Below are positions 38,267 to 47,721 of a stretch of 64,000 bases of DNA, one piece after another. Position numbers and translations under genes: made by a program. Below the pieces are notes generated by a model. It searched no databases, was not told the DNA's origin, and worked only from the letters and a program-made list of their open reading frames with translations. The first letter of the stretch is position 1. Each line of letters begins with the position of its first letter. Where the stretch lies: assembly GCA_934394565.1 (NCBI GenBank), contig CAKRQV010000005.1, positions 118,373 to 182,372 on the forward strand, read 5' to 3'. This DNA is from an uncultured Lachnospiraceae bacterium (GTDB lineage: Bacteria; Bacillota; Clostridia; Lachnospirales; Lachnospiraceae).

Positions 38267-39097
38267 TTATAAAACATCCGCAAAATGGATTTTTAGTTTT
38301 CTGAAAATCGATGTTCCTAATAGCATAAGAACAATAGTTACACACCAAAAGTAAATCGACAGCGTCGGATTCTCCCAAAACCATACTTTATCAATTAATG
38401 CTTCTCTATAACCAGCGACAATATAATATAAAGGATTCAGTTTTAGTATGGTAATAAGTACCGGAGAAATATCCATAGTATCAATATTCCACATAATAGG
38501 AGTCACCCAAATTCCCACCTGCAGCACAATATTAATTACCTGTGTCAGATCTCTGAAAAACACAACCATAGCCGATGTTGCATAGTCCAATGCCAACACA
38601 AAAATAAATATACAAAATGAATAATAGAGTATCTGAAGCGTATACAGATCCGGCAGCATATGATAACAGGCATATAATACCAACGTAAATAACACAAAAA
38701 ATATATGCACATAAGCAGCCGATATTGTTTTTACAACTGGTAAAATATCAATATTAAATACTACTTTTTTAACCAAATAACTATATTCTACCAAAGCATT
38801 CGTCCCGCCATTTAAGGCATCAGAAAAGAAAAACCAGGGAACGATACCTGCAACCAACCACAAAACAAATGGAACAGAAACACCGGACTTAGTAAGAGAG
38901 GCTCCTGCCTTCAAACCCTTTTCAAACACAAACCAATATACAAGCACTGTTACAATCGGCTGAATAAAAGCCCAGATAATTCCCAGATAAGATCCGGCAA
39001 ATTTTGTTTTAAAGTCATTTTTGGATAATCGAAAAATCAACGTTCTGTTTTGAATAATTTCTTTCAATAAACCACTCGTTTTCTTGTTTTCTTTCAT
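38267..39097 (-). CDS. wzm: Polysaccharide ABC exporter permease
   Basis: A 276-residue ABC-2-type permease with six membrane segments and an N-terminal amphipathic stretch (LIFRLSKNDFKTKFAGSYLG) typical of Wzm/TagG proteins. GAGGAG precedes the ATG. The gene for its ATPase follows by 17 bp. Together they export undecaprenyl-linked polysaccharide across the membrane. Confidence 0.93.
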   Translation of the reverse strand: MKENKKTSGLLKEIIQNRTLIFRLSKNDFKTKFAGSYLGIIWAFIQPIVTVLVYWFVFEKGLKAGASLTKSGVSVPFVLWLVAGIVPWFFFSDALNGGTNALVEYSYLVKKVVFNIDILPVVKTISAAYVHIFFVLFTLVLYACYHMLPDLYTLQILYYSFCIFIFVLALDYATSAMVVFFRDLTQVINIVLQVGIWVTPIMWNIDTMDISPVLITILKLNPLYYIVAGYREALIDKVWFWENPTLSIYFWCVTIVLMLLGTSIFRKLKIHFADVL

Positions 39098-39117
39098 ACT
39101 GCTCCTCTTCCACCTTA

Positions 39118-40731
39118 CTAAAAAAGCATATAATTATTCTTCTGCTGTGATAAATTCACATTATAATTTCTATCGTTCTGTGACAGCACCTTCTGCCACT
39201 TCGCATCAAACCTGTTTTTTTCCTGCGCATTTTCAAATAATACAAGTTTTTTCTTACTTTCCACCTGTACAAAGGCGTCATACACCGTCTTACAGACTTT
39301 TTCTTCGTAACATCGTAGGCAATATTCCGCTATAGCGGCATTACAGGAAAAGTCTTCTGCCAGATAGCCAAGCTCCTGCAACAGATCCATACGCATCAAA
39401 ATACAGCTGCCGCATCCCAGCATTGTTTCCTGGGGCATAATAGCTCTGTTGAAATACCCTTTGTCCGTTTTATAAGATCCGGCAAATGCATATACTGCGG
39501 AATGATCGATTCCTGTTATGGATCCGGCATATTGTATATGATGTTTATGCACTATTTCAGGGCTGACTGCCGCCACGTTCTGCTGAATCAGATATCCCAG
39601 CATATCCTCAAGTTCCTCTGACTGTACAGACTCCATATCACCGTCGATCAGCAACACAAATGGTGTATGGATTGCTTTTAATCTGTTATTTATCTCTGCT
39701 GTATCTTTCCGTTCTATACAATATTTCTCAACCAGATGCTCCTGTACGGCCGCCAGCGCCTCTCCTCTGCCGCTCTGAATCGCCGTAACCTGATGAAGGG
39801 GCGGAGCTACGAATCTGCTGCGATAGTATCCCAATGTTTCCGGTAATACCTCCACAGTTGCCTCTATGCCTTTTCTTTTGTAATGATCCGCTACGACTTT
39901 TGCACCGTTCTTATAGGCGTACATCTTGCTTTCCGGATCCAGTGCTGTTGATGCCGCATGGCACCGCCAATGGTAAAGCACTTTCGGAATATGGTAAATC
40001 TTGCCTGACTTTTCAATGCATCGCAAAATAAAATCAAAGTCCTGCGCCCCATCATATTCTGATGAAAAACCGCCTGTGGCTTCCGCTATTTCTCTCCGCA
40101 CAGTGAAAAAATGGCAGATATAATTATTGCACATAAAATATATATAATTAAAATCCGGCTTGAAATGTGGCATATACAGTTTCTTATTCTCGCTGTCACA
40201 TTTGTCTTCGTCCGTATAGAGGATCTCTGCTGCTGTCTCATTAATTGCTTTTACAACTTCAAAAAGGGCCGACGGTACCAGTAGATCATCATGATCCAGC
40301 AAAGCCACATATTCTCCTGTGGCCATCTCCAATGCGGCATTTGTGTTTCGGGAAATCCCGCCATTTTCGTTTAAAAGCTGATATCGTATCCGAGGATCTT
40401 TCTCAGCAGCCATGTAGTCTGATATTTCCCCCGGCTCTGCCGTTCCGTCAGCCAGACAAAGTTCCCAGTTACCATAGGTCTGTGTTTTTACAGATTCTAT
40501 CATTTCCTGTAAAAACACAAGAGGGGTTTTATATAAAGGAACCAATATGCTGATTTTCGGCTCTGCCGGAAAGCTTTTGGTTCTCTGCTGTTCCAGTTCT
40601 TCTGCATCTGGAAAATGGTATGCCTTGTATTGTCTGTTAATCTGCAGATATCTGTATGCCCGTATACATGTGGCAGACAGATGTTTTCTTTGTATACCTT
40701 TCCAGAATTTTAAGATATTTTCTTTGATCAT
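39118..40731 (-). CDS. GT2-family glycosyltransferase with C-terminal extension
   Basis: A 537-residue protein. The GT-A domain (about 55-330) shows KISILVPLYKTPLVFLQEM, LLDHDDLLVPS and the acceptor motif YDGAQDFDFILR. Its GT2 part closely resembles that of the giant fusion protein (both have NWELCL and LDHDD-L-PSAL). The C-terminal 200 residues hold a second GT2-like core (VLLIDGDMES, then RAIMPQETMLGCG) that may be degenerate. It is 12 bp from the upstream GT2 stop and 20 bp from the permease gene. Confidence 0.85.
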   Translation of the reverse strand: MIKENILKFWKGIQRKHLSATCIRAYRYLQINRQYKAYHFPDAEELEQQRTKSFPAEPKISILVPLYKTPLVFLQEMIESVKTQTYGNWELCLADGTAEPGEISDYMAAEKDPRIRYQLLNENGGISRNTNAALEMATGEYVALLDHDDLLVPSALFEVVKAINETAAEILYTDEDKCDSENKKLYMPHFKPDFNYIYFMCNNYICHFFTVRREIAEATGGFSSEYDGAQDFDFILRCIEKSGKIYHIPKVLYHWRCHAASTALDPESKMYAYKNGAKVVADHYKRKGIEATVEVLPETLGYYRSRFVAPPLHQVTAIQSGRGEALAAVQEHLVEKYCIERKDTAEINNRLKAIHTPFVLLIDGDMESVQSEELEDMLGYLIQQNVAAVSPEIVHKHHIQYAGSITGIDHSAVYAFAGSYKTDKGYFNRAIMPQETMLGCGSCILMRMDLLQELGYLAEDFSCNAAIAEYCLRCYEEKVCKTVYDAFVQVESKKKLVLFENAQEKNRFDAKWQKVLSQNDRNYNVNLSQQKNNYMLF

Positions 40732-40742
40732 ACCTTGTTATC

Positions 40743-41690
40743 CTATATAAATAAAAACCAGCCAATTTTTCTAAACATACCTGTTTTGCTCAGTGCATGT
40801 TTTCTGGCAAAGCGAATTTTTTTCCATTTTGACTGTTGCAGGCATTCTTTATACTGATACAGTAAGCTTTCTTTGTCCACCTTATATACCATGCAAAATG
40901 CCTGTACCTGCTCTTTTGAGCGCTGTAACGACAGTCTGGCATTTTTCAGTTTTTCCCAGATAAAAGCCAGACTGTTCGCCTTTTTTGCACCTACAGAATT
41001 ATCTCCATGCTGTCTGTACTGTATCGTCTGTTTCTGCAGACAGACAAGTCTGCCAAATTCGGCCGCAATCATGCCACACCACCAGTCATGCCAGATGATC
41101 TTATCTGTATCTTCCACCTTATGCAGATAAGGCAGCATCGCCCTGTTAACCATCATTGTACAGCCAGTTACCACATTTTGCATGGCCAGATCACAGCTTC
41201 TGGTCCTTTTAAAATCCAGCCGCTGTACTTCTGCCATACTTTTATACTGCACAGTGCCATCCGCAGCAATCACCTGCAGATCCGTACACACCAGACAGGG
41301 GCTGTCTTTTCCTGCCTCCTGTTCTGTTTTTTTCATCTGCTGCAGTGTGATTTCTATTTTGTCTTTCAACCAGATATCATCCTGATCACAGCACATCAGA
41401 TACGGAGCATCTACAGCCCGTAACAAATAAAAGAAATTGTCTTTTGCCCCATGACAGCTTTCATGAGGCAATACAACAAATTTATCCGGATAAGCATTCT
41501 CATAAGTCTTTACAATATCCATTGTCCGATCTGTCGAACCGTCATCATGAATACAGGCAACCCAGTCCGTACAGGTCTGTTCCAGCAATGAATCAAGCTG
41601 TTCTTTCAGATACCGTTCTCCCTGGTATGTTGCCAGTAATATGGCCACTTTATCCGTATGATATTTGACATTCAGATCCCTGTTTTTCAC
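40743..41690 (-). CDS. GT2-family rhamnosyltransferase-like enzyme
   Basis: A 315-residue protein with a GTG start and AGAGG upstream. AILLATYQGERYLKEQLDSL, IHDDGSTDRTMDI and MCCDQDDIWLKDKI are the hallmark strings of the RgpB/RfbF-type GT2 group that transfers rhamnose. Given the rfbABCD genes just upstream, a rhamnosyltransferase role is likely but not proven. The upstream GT2 stop is 3 bp away. Confidence 0.85.
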   Translation of the reverse strand: MKNRDLNVKYHTDKVAILLATYQGERYLKEQLDSLLEQTCTDWVACIHDDGSTDRTMDIVKTYENAYPDKFVVLPHESCHGAKDNFFYLLRAVDAPYLMCCDQDDIWLKDKIEITLQQMKKTEQEAGKDSPCLVCTDLQVIAADGTVQYKSMAEVQRLDFKRTRSCDLAMQNVVTGCTMMVNRAMLPYLHKVEDTDKIIWHDWWCGMIAAEFGRLVCLQKQTIQYRQHGDNSVGAKKANSLAFIWEKLKNARLSLQRSKEQVQAFCMVYKVDKESLLYQYKECLQQSKWKKIRFARKHALSKTGMFRKIGWFLFI

Positions 41691-41693
41691 GTA

Positions 41694-42533
41694 TTACCTC
41701 TGATACTGTTTTACTTTTCTTTTCAATACCATTTTCACCAGCCAGCCAATCGGTCCACCATATTTCCCAGAATAGTATCGCTCATAAAAGATCAGCATTG
41801 CATTGTAAAAATGATATTGCACAAATGGATTTTTTGATGCCCTTCCACTTTTTCCTTTCAGATGAGTACAGGTCAGCAGTGGATCATATACCACCTTATA
41901 GCCGGCCAGATGGATCTTATAGCACAGATCCAGATCCTCACCGTACATAAAAAATGTTTCATCAAATCCACCTGTCTGCTCATAGACGCTTTTCGGCATC
42001 AGCAGATACGCACCATTCACAGCATCAATCTCATGCATCGTGCTGTCCGACAGATAGCGCAGGCAATAGCCATTGAAAATTTTTATCTTGGGGAATACTC
42101 TGTCAAGCTTTGAGAAATAGCAAAACGCATTCCAAGGTGTCGGAAAACCTCTGCGGCAGGCATGATCCAGAGTACCATCAGCCAGTACAAGTTTCACGCC
42201 GAAACCACCCACAGCTTTATGTGTCTTCATATATAGAAGAGACATATCCAGCGTATCCGGCTGCATGATCGTATCTGAATTCAGGAAAAGATAGTATTCG
42301 CCTCTTGCAACAGCCACACCAGCATTACAGCCGTGGGCAAAACCTTTGTTCTCCACATCTGAAAGGATCACCACATGCGGATCCTGGTACACTACCTTTT
42401 CCTCTGGTTTATCTGAATTATCTACAACGATAATCTCATAAGAATACACAGTACCGGTCTGCAGAATCGACGCAATCGCCTGTTCTGTTAAATTTTTTGT
42501 ATTATGATTGATCATAATGATTGACAGATCCAT
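41694..42533 (-). CDS. WbbL-like GT2 rhamnosyltransferase
   Basis: A 279-residue GT2 enzyme from ATG 42533; AAGGAG lies 12 nt upstream, and an in-frame TTG at 42572 overlapping the rfbC stop is an alternative. Motifs LSIIMINHNTKNLTEQAI, LNSDTIMQPDT (metal DxD-like), VNGAYLLMPKSVYEQTGGFD and FMYGEDLDLCYKIHLAGY are those of WbbL-type rhamnosyltransferases. WbbL-like enzymes often add the first rhamnose to the lipid-linked primer. Confidence 0.86.
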   Translation of the reverse strand: MDLSIIMINHNTKNLTEQAIASILQTGTVYSYEIIVVDNSDKPEEKVVYQDPHVVILSDVENKGFAHGCNAGVAVARGEYYLFLNSDTIMQPDTLDMSLLYMKTHKAVGGFGVKLVLADGTLDHACRRGFPTPWNAFCYFSKLDRVFPKIKIFNGYCLRYLSDSTMHEIDAVNGAYLLMPKSVYEQTGGFDETFFMYGEDLDLCYKIHLAGYKVVYDPLLTCTHLKGKSGRASKNPFVQYHFYNAMLIFYERYYSGKYGGPIGWLVKMVLKRKVKQYQR

Positions 42534-42564
42534 TTGCTGTGTACGCTCCTTTATGTCTTTATCC

Positions 42565-43170
42565 TTATTCAAACTTGAATGTATCTTTCAGTCCTGCCCA
42601 CTTCTGGTCTTTTTCTGACAGATTCAGTGCTGTACCATCTGTAAGAGCATAGCCTTCAGCACTGGCAGAACCTTTGTATTCACCGGTCAACTGCGGCCAT
42701 TCGATGCCAATCTCCGGATCATTCCATGCCAGACCGCCTTCATCGCCCGGATGATAGAAGTCTGTTACTTTATAACAGAACTCCGCCGTCTCGGACAGTA
42801 CGAGGAATCCATGGGCAAAACCTTCTGAAATATAGAACTGTTTCTTATTCTCTTCTGTCAGCTCAACACCGTACCATTTACCATAGGTTTCACTGTCCTC
42901 ACGCAGATCGACAGCCACATCAAATACAGAGCCTTTGATTACACGTACCAGCTTGCCCTGCGGATACTGTTTCTGGAAGTGCAGACCACGAAGTACACCT
43001 TTCGTACTCATACTCTGGTTATCCTGTACAAAGACCATATCCAGACCAGCCTCATGCATATCGTTCTGGTTGTATGTCTCCATAAAATAGCCTCTGGCAT
43101 CCCCGTGTACAGACGGTTCAATGATATATAATCCCTCGATTGGCGCTTTCGTTACCTTAATCTGCCCCAT
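42565..43170 (-). CDS. rfbC: dTDP-4-dehydrorhamnose 3,5-epimerase
   Basis: A 201-residue cupin from ATG 43170 (GGAGGAAAC upstream). It carries out the third step of dTDP-L-rhamnose synthesis. Visible signatures: HGDARGYFMETYN, FVQDNQSMSTKGVLRGLHFQ (catalytic His in GLHFQ), VFDVAVDLREDSETYGKW and GFAHGFLVLSE. The order in the transcript is rfbA, rfbB, rfbD, rfbC. Confidence 0.96.
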   Translation of the reverse strand: MGQIKVTKAPIEGLYIIEPSVHGDARGYFMETYNQNDMHEAGLDMVFVQDNQSMSTKGVLRGLHFQKQYPQGKLVRVIKGSVFDVAVDLREDSETYGKWYGVELTEENKKQFYISEGFAHGFLVLSETAEFCYKVTDFYHPGDEGGLAWNDPEIGIEWPQLTGEYKGSASAEGYALTDGTALNLSEKDQKWAGLKDTFKFE

Positions 43171-43254
43171 TTTTGTTTCCTCCATATTTAAAAAATATTT
43201 TTCCGTTTACGCACAGATATGCCAGTACGAATATACGGTACTGGCATGTCTTAT

Positions 43255-44169
43255 TTAATATTCTATCAATTGCAGATATCTGTGCAGTGCATCCTGCCAT
43301 GTCGGCAGCGGTTCAAATCCCTGTTCTACAAGCTTGCTCTTATCCAGTCTGCTGTTGAACGGACGGGCAGCTTTTGACACACCGTATTCTTCTGTGGTGA
43401 CAGGTACAACCTTTGTCGTATAGCCTGCCTGTTTAAAGATCTCGCAGGTAAAATCATACCAGGAGATATAGCCGCCTTCGTTGGTGGCATGATAATAGCC
43501 ATATTTATCTGTCTCGATCATATCGACAAGAAGTCTGGCCAAATCATAAGTATAGGTCGGTGTACCGATCTGGTCATTGACCACACGAACGGTATCGTAC
43601 TTTTTACCCACGCTTAGCATTGTCTTGATGAAATTTTTGCCATTCAGGCCAAATACCCAGGCAATTCTCACGATAAAGTATTTATCAAGAATGCTGCTCA
43701 CCGCAAGCTCACCATCCAGCTTTGACTGACCATATACATTTAACGGTGCATAATCTTTGCAGTCTGGCTGCCATGGAGTCGTTCCCTGACCGTTAAATAC
43801 ATAATCTGTAGAGATATACATCATCTTACAGTCCAGCGCCTTGCAGACCTCTGCGATGTTTCTGGTGCCATCGGCATTAATGGCATGGACCTTTGCCTTT
43901 TTATCTTCATCCTCGGCCAAATCTACAGCTGTCCATGCTGCACAGTGTACGACAACATCCGGCTTCTGCTCTTCAAGGACATGTTCTACAGACACTTTAT
44001 CTGTAATGTCTAATGCTACATACGGCGCTGTTGTCACGGCACTGCCATCCTGTACACCGGCATACTCCGCTGCCAGATCTGTTCCTACAACTTCATAGCC
44101 ACGCTTTGCCAGCTCATTAATCACATCATGGCCCAGCTGACCGGCTACACCTGTTACAAATACTTTCAT
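43255..44169 (-). CDS. rfbD: dTDP-4-dehydrorhamnose reductase
   Basis: A 304-residue short-chain dehydrogenase from ATG 44169. It performs the last NAD(P)H-dependent step to dTDP-L-rhamnose. FVTGVAGQLGHDVI is the nucleotide loop, YISTDYVFNGQ and the YGQSKLDGE motif hold the catalytic Thr/Tyr/Lys, and RIAWVFGLNGKNF follows. 84 bp separate it from rfbC, with no other feature seen there. Confidence 0.96.
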   Translation of the reverse strand: MKVFVTGVAGQLGHDVINELAKRGYEVVGTDLAAEYAGVQDGSAVTTAPYVALDITDKVSVEHVLEEQKPDVVVHCAAWTAVDLAEDEDKKAKVHAINADGTRNIAEVCKALDCKMMYISTDYVFNGQGTTPWQPDCKDYAPLNVYGQSKLDGELAVSSILDKYFIVRIAWVFGLNGKNFIKTMLSVGKKYDTVRVVNDQIGTPTYTYDLARLLVDMIETDKYGYYHATNEGGYISWYDFTCEIFKQAGYTTKVVPVTTEEYGVSKAARPFNSRLDKSKLVEQGFEPLPTWQDALHRYLQLIEY

Positions 44170-44187
44170 ATGATTTACCACCTGTTA

Positions 44188-45207
44188 TTATCTGTTTCCA
44201 TACATCTTCTCATAATAGTTCTGGTATTCTCCGCTGATGATAGTCTCCCACCACTCGCGGTTCTCCAGATACCATTTGATGGTCTTTTTGATACCATCTT
44301 CGAACTTTGTCTCTGGCAGCCAACCCAGTTCATTATGGATTTTAGTCGGATCGATGGCATAACGCATATCGTGGCCCTTACGATCACCGACATGCGTGAT
44401 CAGGCTTTCCGGCTTACCCAGCTCTTTACAGATAATCTTTACGATCTCGATGTTCTGTTTCTCATTGTGTCCGCCGACATTGTAAACTTCACCTACACGA
44501 CCTTTATGAATAATCAGGTCTATAGCTTTGCAGTGATCCTCTACATACAGCCAGTCTCTGACATTTAAGCCCTCACCATATACCGGCAGCGGCTTGTCTG
44601 CCAGTGCATTGGCGATCATCAGCGGAATCAGTTTCTCCGGGAAATGATACGGACCGTAATTGTTAGAACAACGGGAAATTGTCACCGGCAGACCGTAGGT
44701 TCTGTGATATGCCAGTACCAGTAAATCTGCACCAGCCTTGGAAGAACTGTACGGGCTGCTGGTATGGATCGGTGTCTCCTCTGTAAAGAACAGATCCGGG
44801 CGATCCAGTGGCAGATCTCCGTATACTTCATCTGTAGATACCTGATGATATCTCTGAATGCCATATTTACGGCAGGCATCCATCATGACTGCTGTACCTT
44901 TGATATTGGTGTCCAGAAAGATCTCCGGATTCTCGATACTTCTGTCTACATGAGATTCAGCAGCAAAGTTAACAACGATGTCCGGATGCTCTTCTTCAAA
45001 AATCTTATAGATTGCTTCTCTGTCACAGATATCCGTCTTACAGAAACGGAATTTCGGATTATCCATGACCGGAGCCAGTGTGGAAAGGTTACCGGCATAG
45101 GTCAGCTTATCGATACAGATAATGCGGTAATCCGGGTATTTTTTTAACATGTGAAACACAAAGTTGGAACCAATAAAACCAGCTCCGCCAGTTACGATGA
45201 TTTTCAT
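44188..45207 (-). CDS. rfbB: dTDP-glucose 4,6-dehydratase
   Basis: A 339-residue extended SDR enzyme. It has the Rossmann loop VTGGAGFIGSNFVFHM, NFAAESHVDRSIENP, QVSTDEVYGDLPLD, the catalytic YSSSKAGAD and SNNYGPYHFPEKLIP. It is the second step of the rhamnose pathway. AAGGAGAG lies upstream of the ATG. Confidence 0.97.
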   Translation of the reverse strand: MKIIVTGGAGFIGSNFVFHMLKKYPDYRIICIDKLTYAGNLSTLAPVMDNPKFRFCKTDICDREAIYKIFEEEHPDIVVNFAAESHVDRSIENPEIFLDTNIKGTAVMMDACRKYGIQRYHQVSTDEVYGDLPLDRPDLFFTEETPIHTSSPYSSSKAGADLLVLAYHRTYGLPVTISRCSNNYGPYHFPEKLIPLMIANALADKPLPVYGEGLNVRDWLYVEDHCKAIDLIIHKGRVGEVYNVGGHNEKQNIEIVKIICKELGKPESLITHVGDRKGHDMRYAIDPTKIHNELGWLPETKFEDGIKKTIKWYLENREWWETIISGEYQNYYEKMYGNR

Positions 45208-45245
45208 TTTATTTATCTCTCCTTGTTCTTAACTCTTTCTTTATA

Positions 45246-46142
45246 TCAGTGCAGTACATCCAGGAACTTGCCATCGAGTACATCTTTTAAGTATCTGCCA
45301 TACTGATTTTTCTTTAATTCCTCGTATACCTTTAAAACATCCTCTTTACTGATCCATCCGTTCAGATAAGCAATCTCCTCCAGGCAGGCAATCTTTCTGT
45401 GCTGATGATTCTCCATCGTCATGACAAAATTCGTAGCCTCCACCAGGCTCTCATGAGTACCTGTATCCAGCCAAGTAAAGCCCTGACCAAGGAGCTCCAC
45501 ATTCAGATCTCCCTCTTCCAGATAGATACGGTTCAGATCTGTAATCTCCAGCTCGCCACGGGCAGACGGTTTCAGGCCTTTGGCAAACTCTACGACACGA
45601 TTATCATAGAAGTACAGACCTGTAACACAGTAATTGCTCTTTGGATGCTCCGGCTTCTCCTCTATAGATACAGCACGTCCATCTTTATCAAACTCTACGA
45701 TACCAAAGCGTTCCGGATCATCGACATAGTAGCCAAATACAGTAGCACCTTTTCCCGTCTCCGCATTGGTAACAGCCTGTTTCAGTCTCTTCTTAAGACC
45801 ATGACCGGCAAAAATATTATCACCGAGGATCATAGCCACCGGCTCATCACCGATAAAATCTGCCCCGATGATAAAAGCCTGTGCCAGTCCATCCGGACTC
45901 GGCTGTACTGCATAGGTCAGCTCCAAACCAAACTGATGACCATCACCTAACAGCTCCTCAAAACGAGGTGTATCCTGCGGTGTGGAGATGATCAGAATCT
46001 CACGGATACCGGCGCTCATCAATACTGACAAAGGATAATAGATCATCGGTTTGTCATAGATCGGGAGTAACTGTTTGGAAGTCACCTTTGTCAACGGATA
46101 TAATCTGGTGCCGGAACCTCCGGCAAGGATAATGCCTTTCAT
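45246..46142 (-). CDS. rfbA: Glucose-1-phosphate thymidylyltransferase
   Basis: A 298-residue nucleotidyltransferase from ATG 46142, with GGAGG 8 nt before it. [18 protein letters not shown] is the nucleotide-binding start, [12 protein letters not shown] holds the metal Asp, and [14 protein letters not shown] is the C-terminal signature. It commits glucose-1-phosphate to dTDP-rhamnose. It is the first gene behind a clear promoter. Confidence 0.97.
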   Translation of the reverse strand: MKGIILAGGSGTRLYPLTKVTSKQLLPIYDKPMIYYPLSVLMSAGIREILIISTPQDTPRFEELLGDGHQFGLELTYAVQPSPDGLAQAFIIGADFIGDEPVAMILGDNIFAGHGLKKRLKQAVTNAETGKGATVFGYYVDDPERFGIVEFDKDGRAVSIEEKPEHPKSNYCVTGLYFYDNRVVEFAKGLKPSARGELEITDLNRIYLEEGDLNVELLGQGFTWLDTGTHESLVEATNFVMTMENHQHRKIACLEEIAYLNGWISKEDVLKVYEELKKNQYGRYLKDVLDGKFLDVLH

Positions 46143-46200
46143 TAATCCATCCTCCATATAACTTTATACTTATATTATCACTAATTCACATATTTTGAAC

Positions 46201-46229
46201 ATTATATCATAATATAGCGATGCACGCAA
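46201..46229 (-). promoter_or_regulatory. Promoter of the rhamnose/glycan operon
   Basis: On the minus strand TTGCGT (complement of 46224-46229) and a perfect TATAAT (complement of 46201-46206) are 17 bp apart, 58 bp before rfbA. It lies just past the terminator of the sugar transferase gene, so it drives the roughly 25-kb run rfbA to the DUF6077-like genes unless internal promoters exist. Confidence 0.78.
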
Positions 46230-46231
46230 GA

Positions 46232-46275
46232 AATCAACCTTTTTTGGCAGTTTTCCTGTTGAAAAAAGGTTGATT
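46232..46275 (-). terminator. Terminator between sugar transferase and rfbA
   Basis: AATCAACCTTTTTT (46232-46245) pairs perfectly with AAAAAAGGTTGATT (46262-46275), a 14-bp stem with a 16-nt loop, 8 bp past the sugar transferase stop on the minus strand. The T-run in the 3' arm is followed by TTTCTTGCG, so some read-through into rfbA is possible. Confidence 0.75.
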
Positions 46276-46283
46276 TTTCTGTT

Positions 46284-47690
46284 TTATTTCTTTATTTTTT
46301 CTGAATTCATCATACCGCCAAAAATCGTTTTCAATACGATCTTTGCATCCAGCCAGATGCTCCAGTGTTCAATATACCAGATATCATGCCGAATCCGCTC
46401 CGGGATACTGGTATCCCCTCTGTACCCATTGACCTGTGCCCAGCCAGTAATCCCCGGTCGAACCTGTTGACGAACCAGATACAAAGGGATTTCCTCTTTG
46501 AACTGATCCACATAATAGGGAATCTCCGGTCTCGGGCCTACCATACTCATATCCCCCTTAAGTACGTTGAAAAACTGTGGCAGCTCATCCAGACTGAACT
46601 TACGGATCAGACTGCCAAACCTGGTTTTTCTTGGATCCTCATCCGTACTCCATGCTTTGGATGAATCCGCATTGACCCGCATACTGCGGAATTTATACAT
46701 ATAAAAATGCTTCTTATTCAGCCCGATACGCTCCTGTTTAAAGATAATCGGTCCCGGACTGGACACTTTGACACCTATAGCTGTAATCAGCATCACAGGT
46801 GACGTCAGAATGATCAGCAGCAGGCTTCCTATAATATCTGCCAGACGTTTAATAAACGCATTCAGCATATGATCCAGCGGAATAGAACGAATATTGATAA
46901 TACGGCTCTCACCGATAGTATCAATCGTCGGAAAAGCCGGAATATAGTCATTGAAATAAGGGATAATACAAATTCTGATACCCGATTTATCACAGGCTGC
47001 AATGATCTTATTCATAAACTCCGCTTCATGCTGCTCCAATGTGATAATAACCTCATCGATCCCCGGCTGATCCAGAATTCTTTCCAGATCCTCGTATGCT
47101 CCAAGCTGTCTGCCCAGCTCCGGGCGTACCGTTTTGCTGACATAACCATCTATCGTATATCCCAGATCCGGATTTTTCCTGATGGATTCCACATACTGTC
47201 TGGCATGTTTTCCGTTTCCAACTAAGATTACATGTTTCTGATTATAGCCCTTACGCCGAAAATACCGCAGCGTATAACGCAGTATAATCCTCTTTCCTAC
47301 CAGTAAGCTACTCGACAATACATAGTATATAGCAATAGCAATACGTGAGAAATCCACAACTCTGGTCAGATACAGAAACGCCATCAGTACCAATACAGCC
47401 AGCGCCCCCATCTCCATGATCCGGGTAAGCTCCCGGCGAAGCCTCTCCCTTCTTGTATGACTGTACAGATTCGCCCCGTAGAAAAACACAATTTCCACCA
47501 GCGCAAACAAAAGAGCCGCCAGAAAATACTGACGGTTCCATGCAACCTCCAGAGCCGGAACTCTATTATCATACGTGATATACATAAAGAAGAAACGTAT
47601 ATAGGTAGAAATCATATACGACAAAAACAATATGATAAAATCCGAGATAACATTCAGTATATTCAGAATTCTCTGGTTTTCCTTTATCAT
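46284..47690 (-). CDS. Undecaprenyl-phosphate sugar phosphotransferase (WcaJ/WbaP type)
   Basis: A 468-residue polyprenyl glycosylphosphotransferase starting at ATG 47690, with GGAG 8 nt upstream. Four N-terminal membrane segments (about 10-125) precede a Rossmann-like CoA-binding part (HVILVGNGKHARQYVESI) and the C-terminal catalytic domain with KRLADIIGSLLLIILTSP, FKQERIGLNKKHFYMYKFRS and MSMVGPRPEIPYYV. It transfers the first sugar-1-phosphate to undecaprenyl phosphate, starting the glycan repeat. Confidence 0.94.
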   Translation of the reverse strand: MIKENQRILNILNVISDFIILFLSYMISTYIRFFFMYITYDNRVPALEVAWNRQYFLAALLFALVEIVFFYGANLYSHTRRERLRRELTRIMEMGALAVLVLMAFLYLTRVVDFSRIAIAIYYVLSSSLLVGKRIILRYTLRYFRRKGYNQKHVILVGNGKHARQYVESIRKNPDLGYTIDGYVSKTVRPELGRQLGAYEDLERILDQPGIDEVIITLEQHEAEFMNKIIAACDKSGIRICIIPYFNDYIPAFPTIDTIGESRIINIRSIPLDHMLNAFIKRLADIIGSLLLIILTSPVMLITAIGVKVSSPGPIIFKQERIGLNKKHFYMYKFRSMRVNADSSKAWSTDEDPRKTRFGSLIRKFSLDELPQFFNVLKGDMSMVGPRPEIPYYVDQFKEEIPLYLVRQQVRPGITGWAQVNGYRGDTSIPERIRHDIWYIEHWSIWLDAKIVLKTIFGGMMNSEKIKK

Positions 47691-47721
47691 AAGCACATCT
47701 CCGTTACTTTGGTTCTTTTCT

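Noticed and set aside
46284..47690. Placing the sugar transferase in the same transcript as rfbA
   Set aside because: A 14-bp-stem terminator and a near-consensus promoter lie between them, so separate units are more likely.
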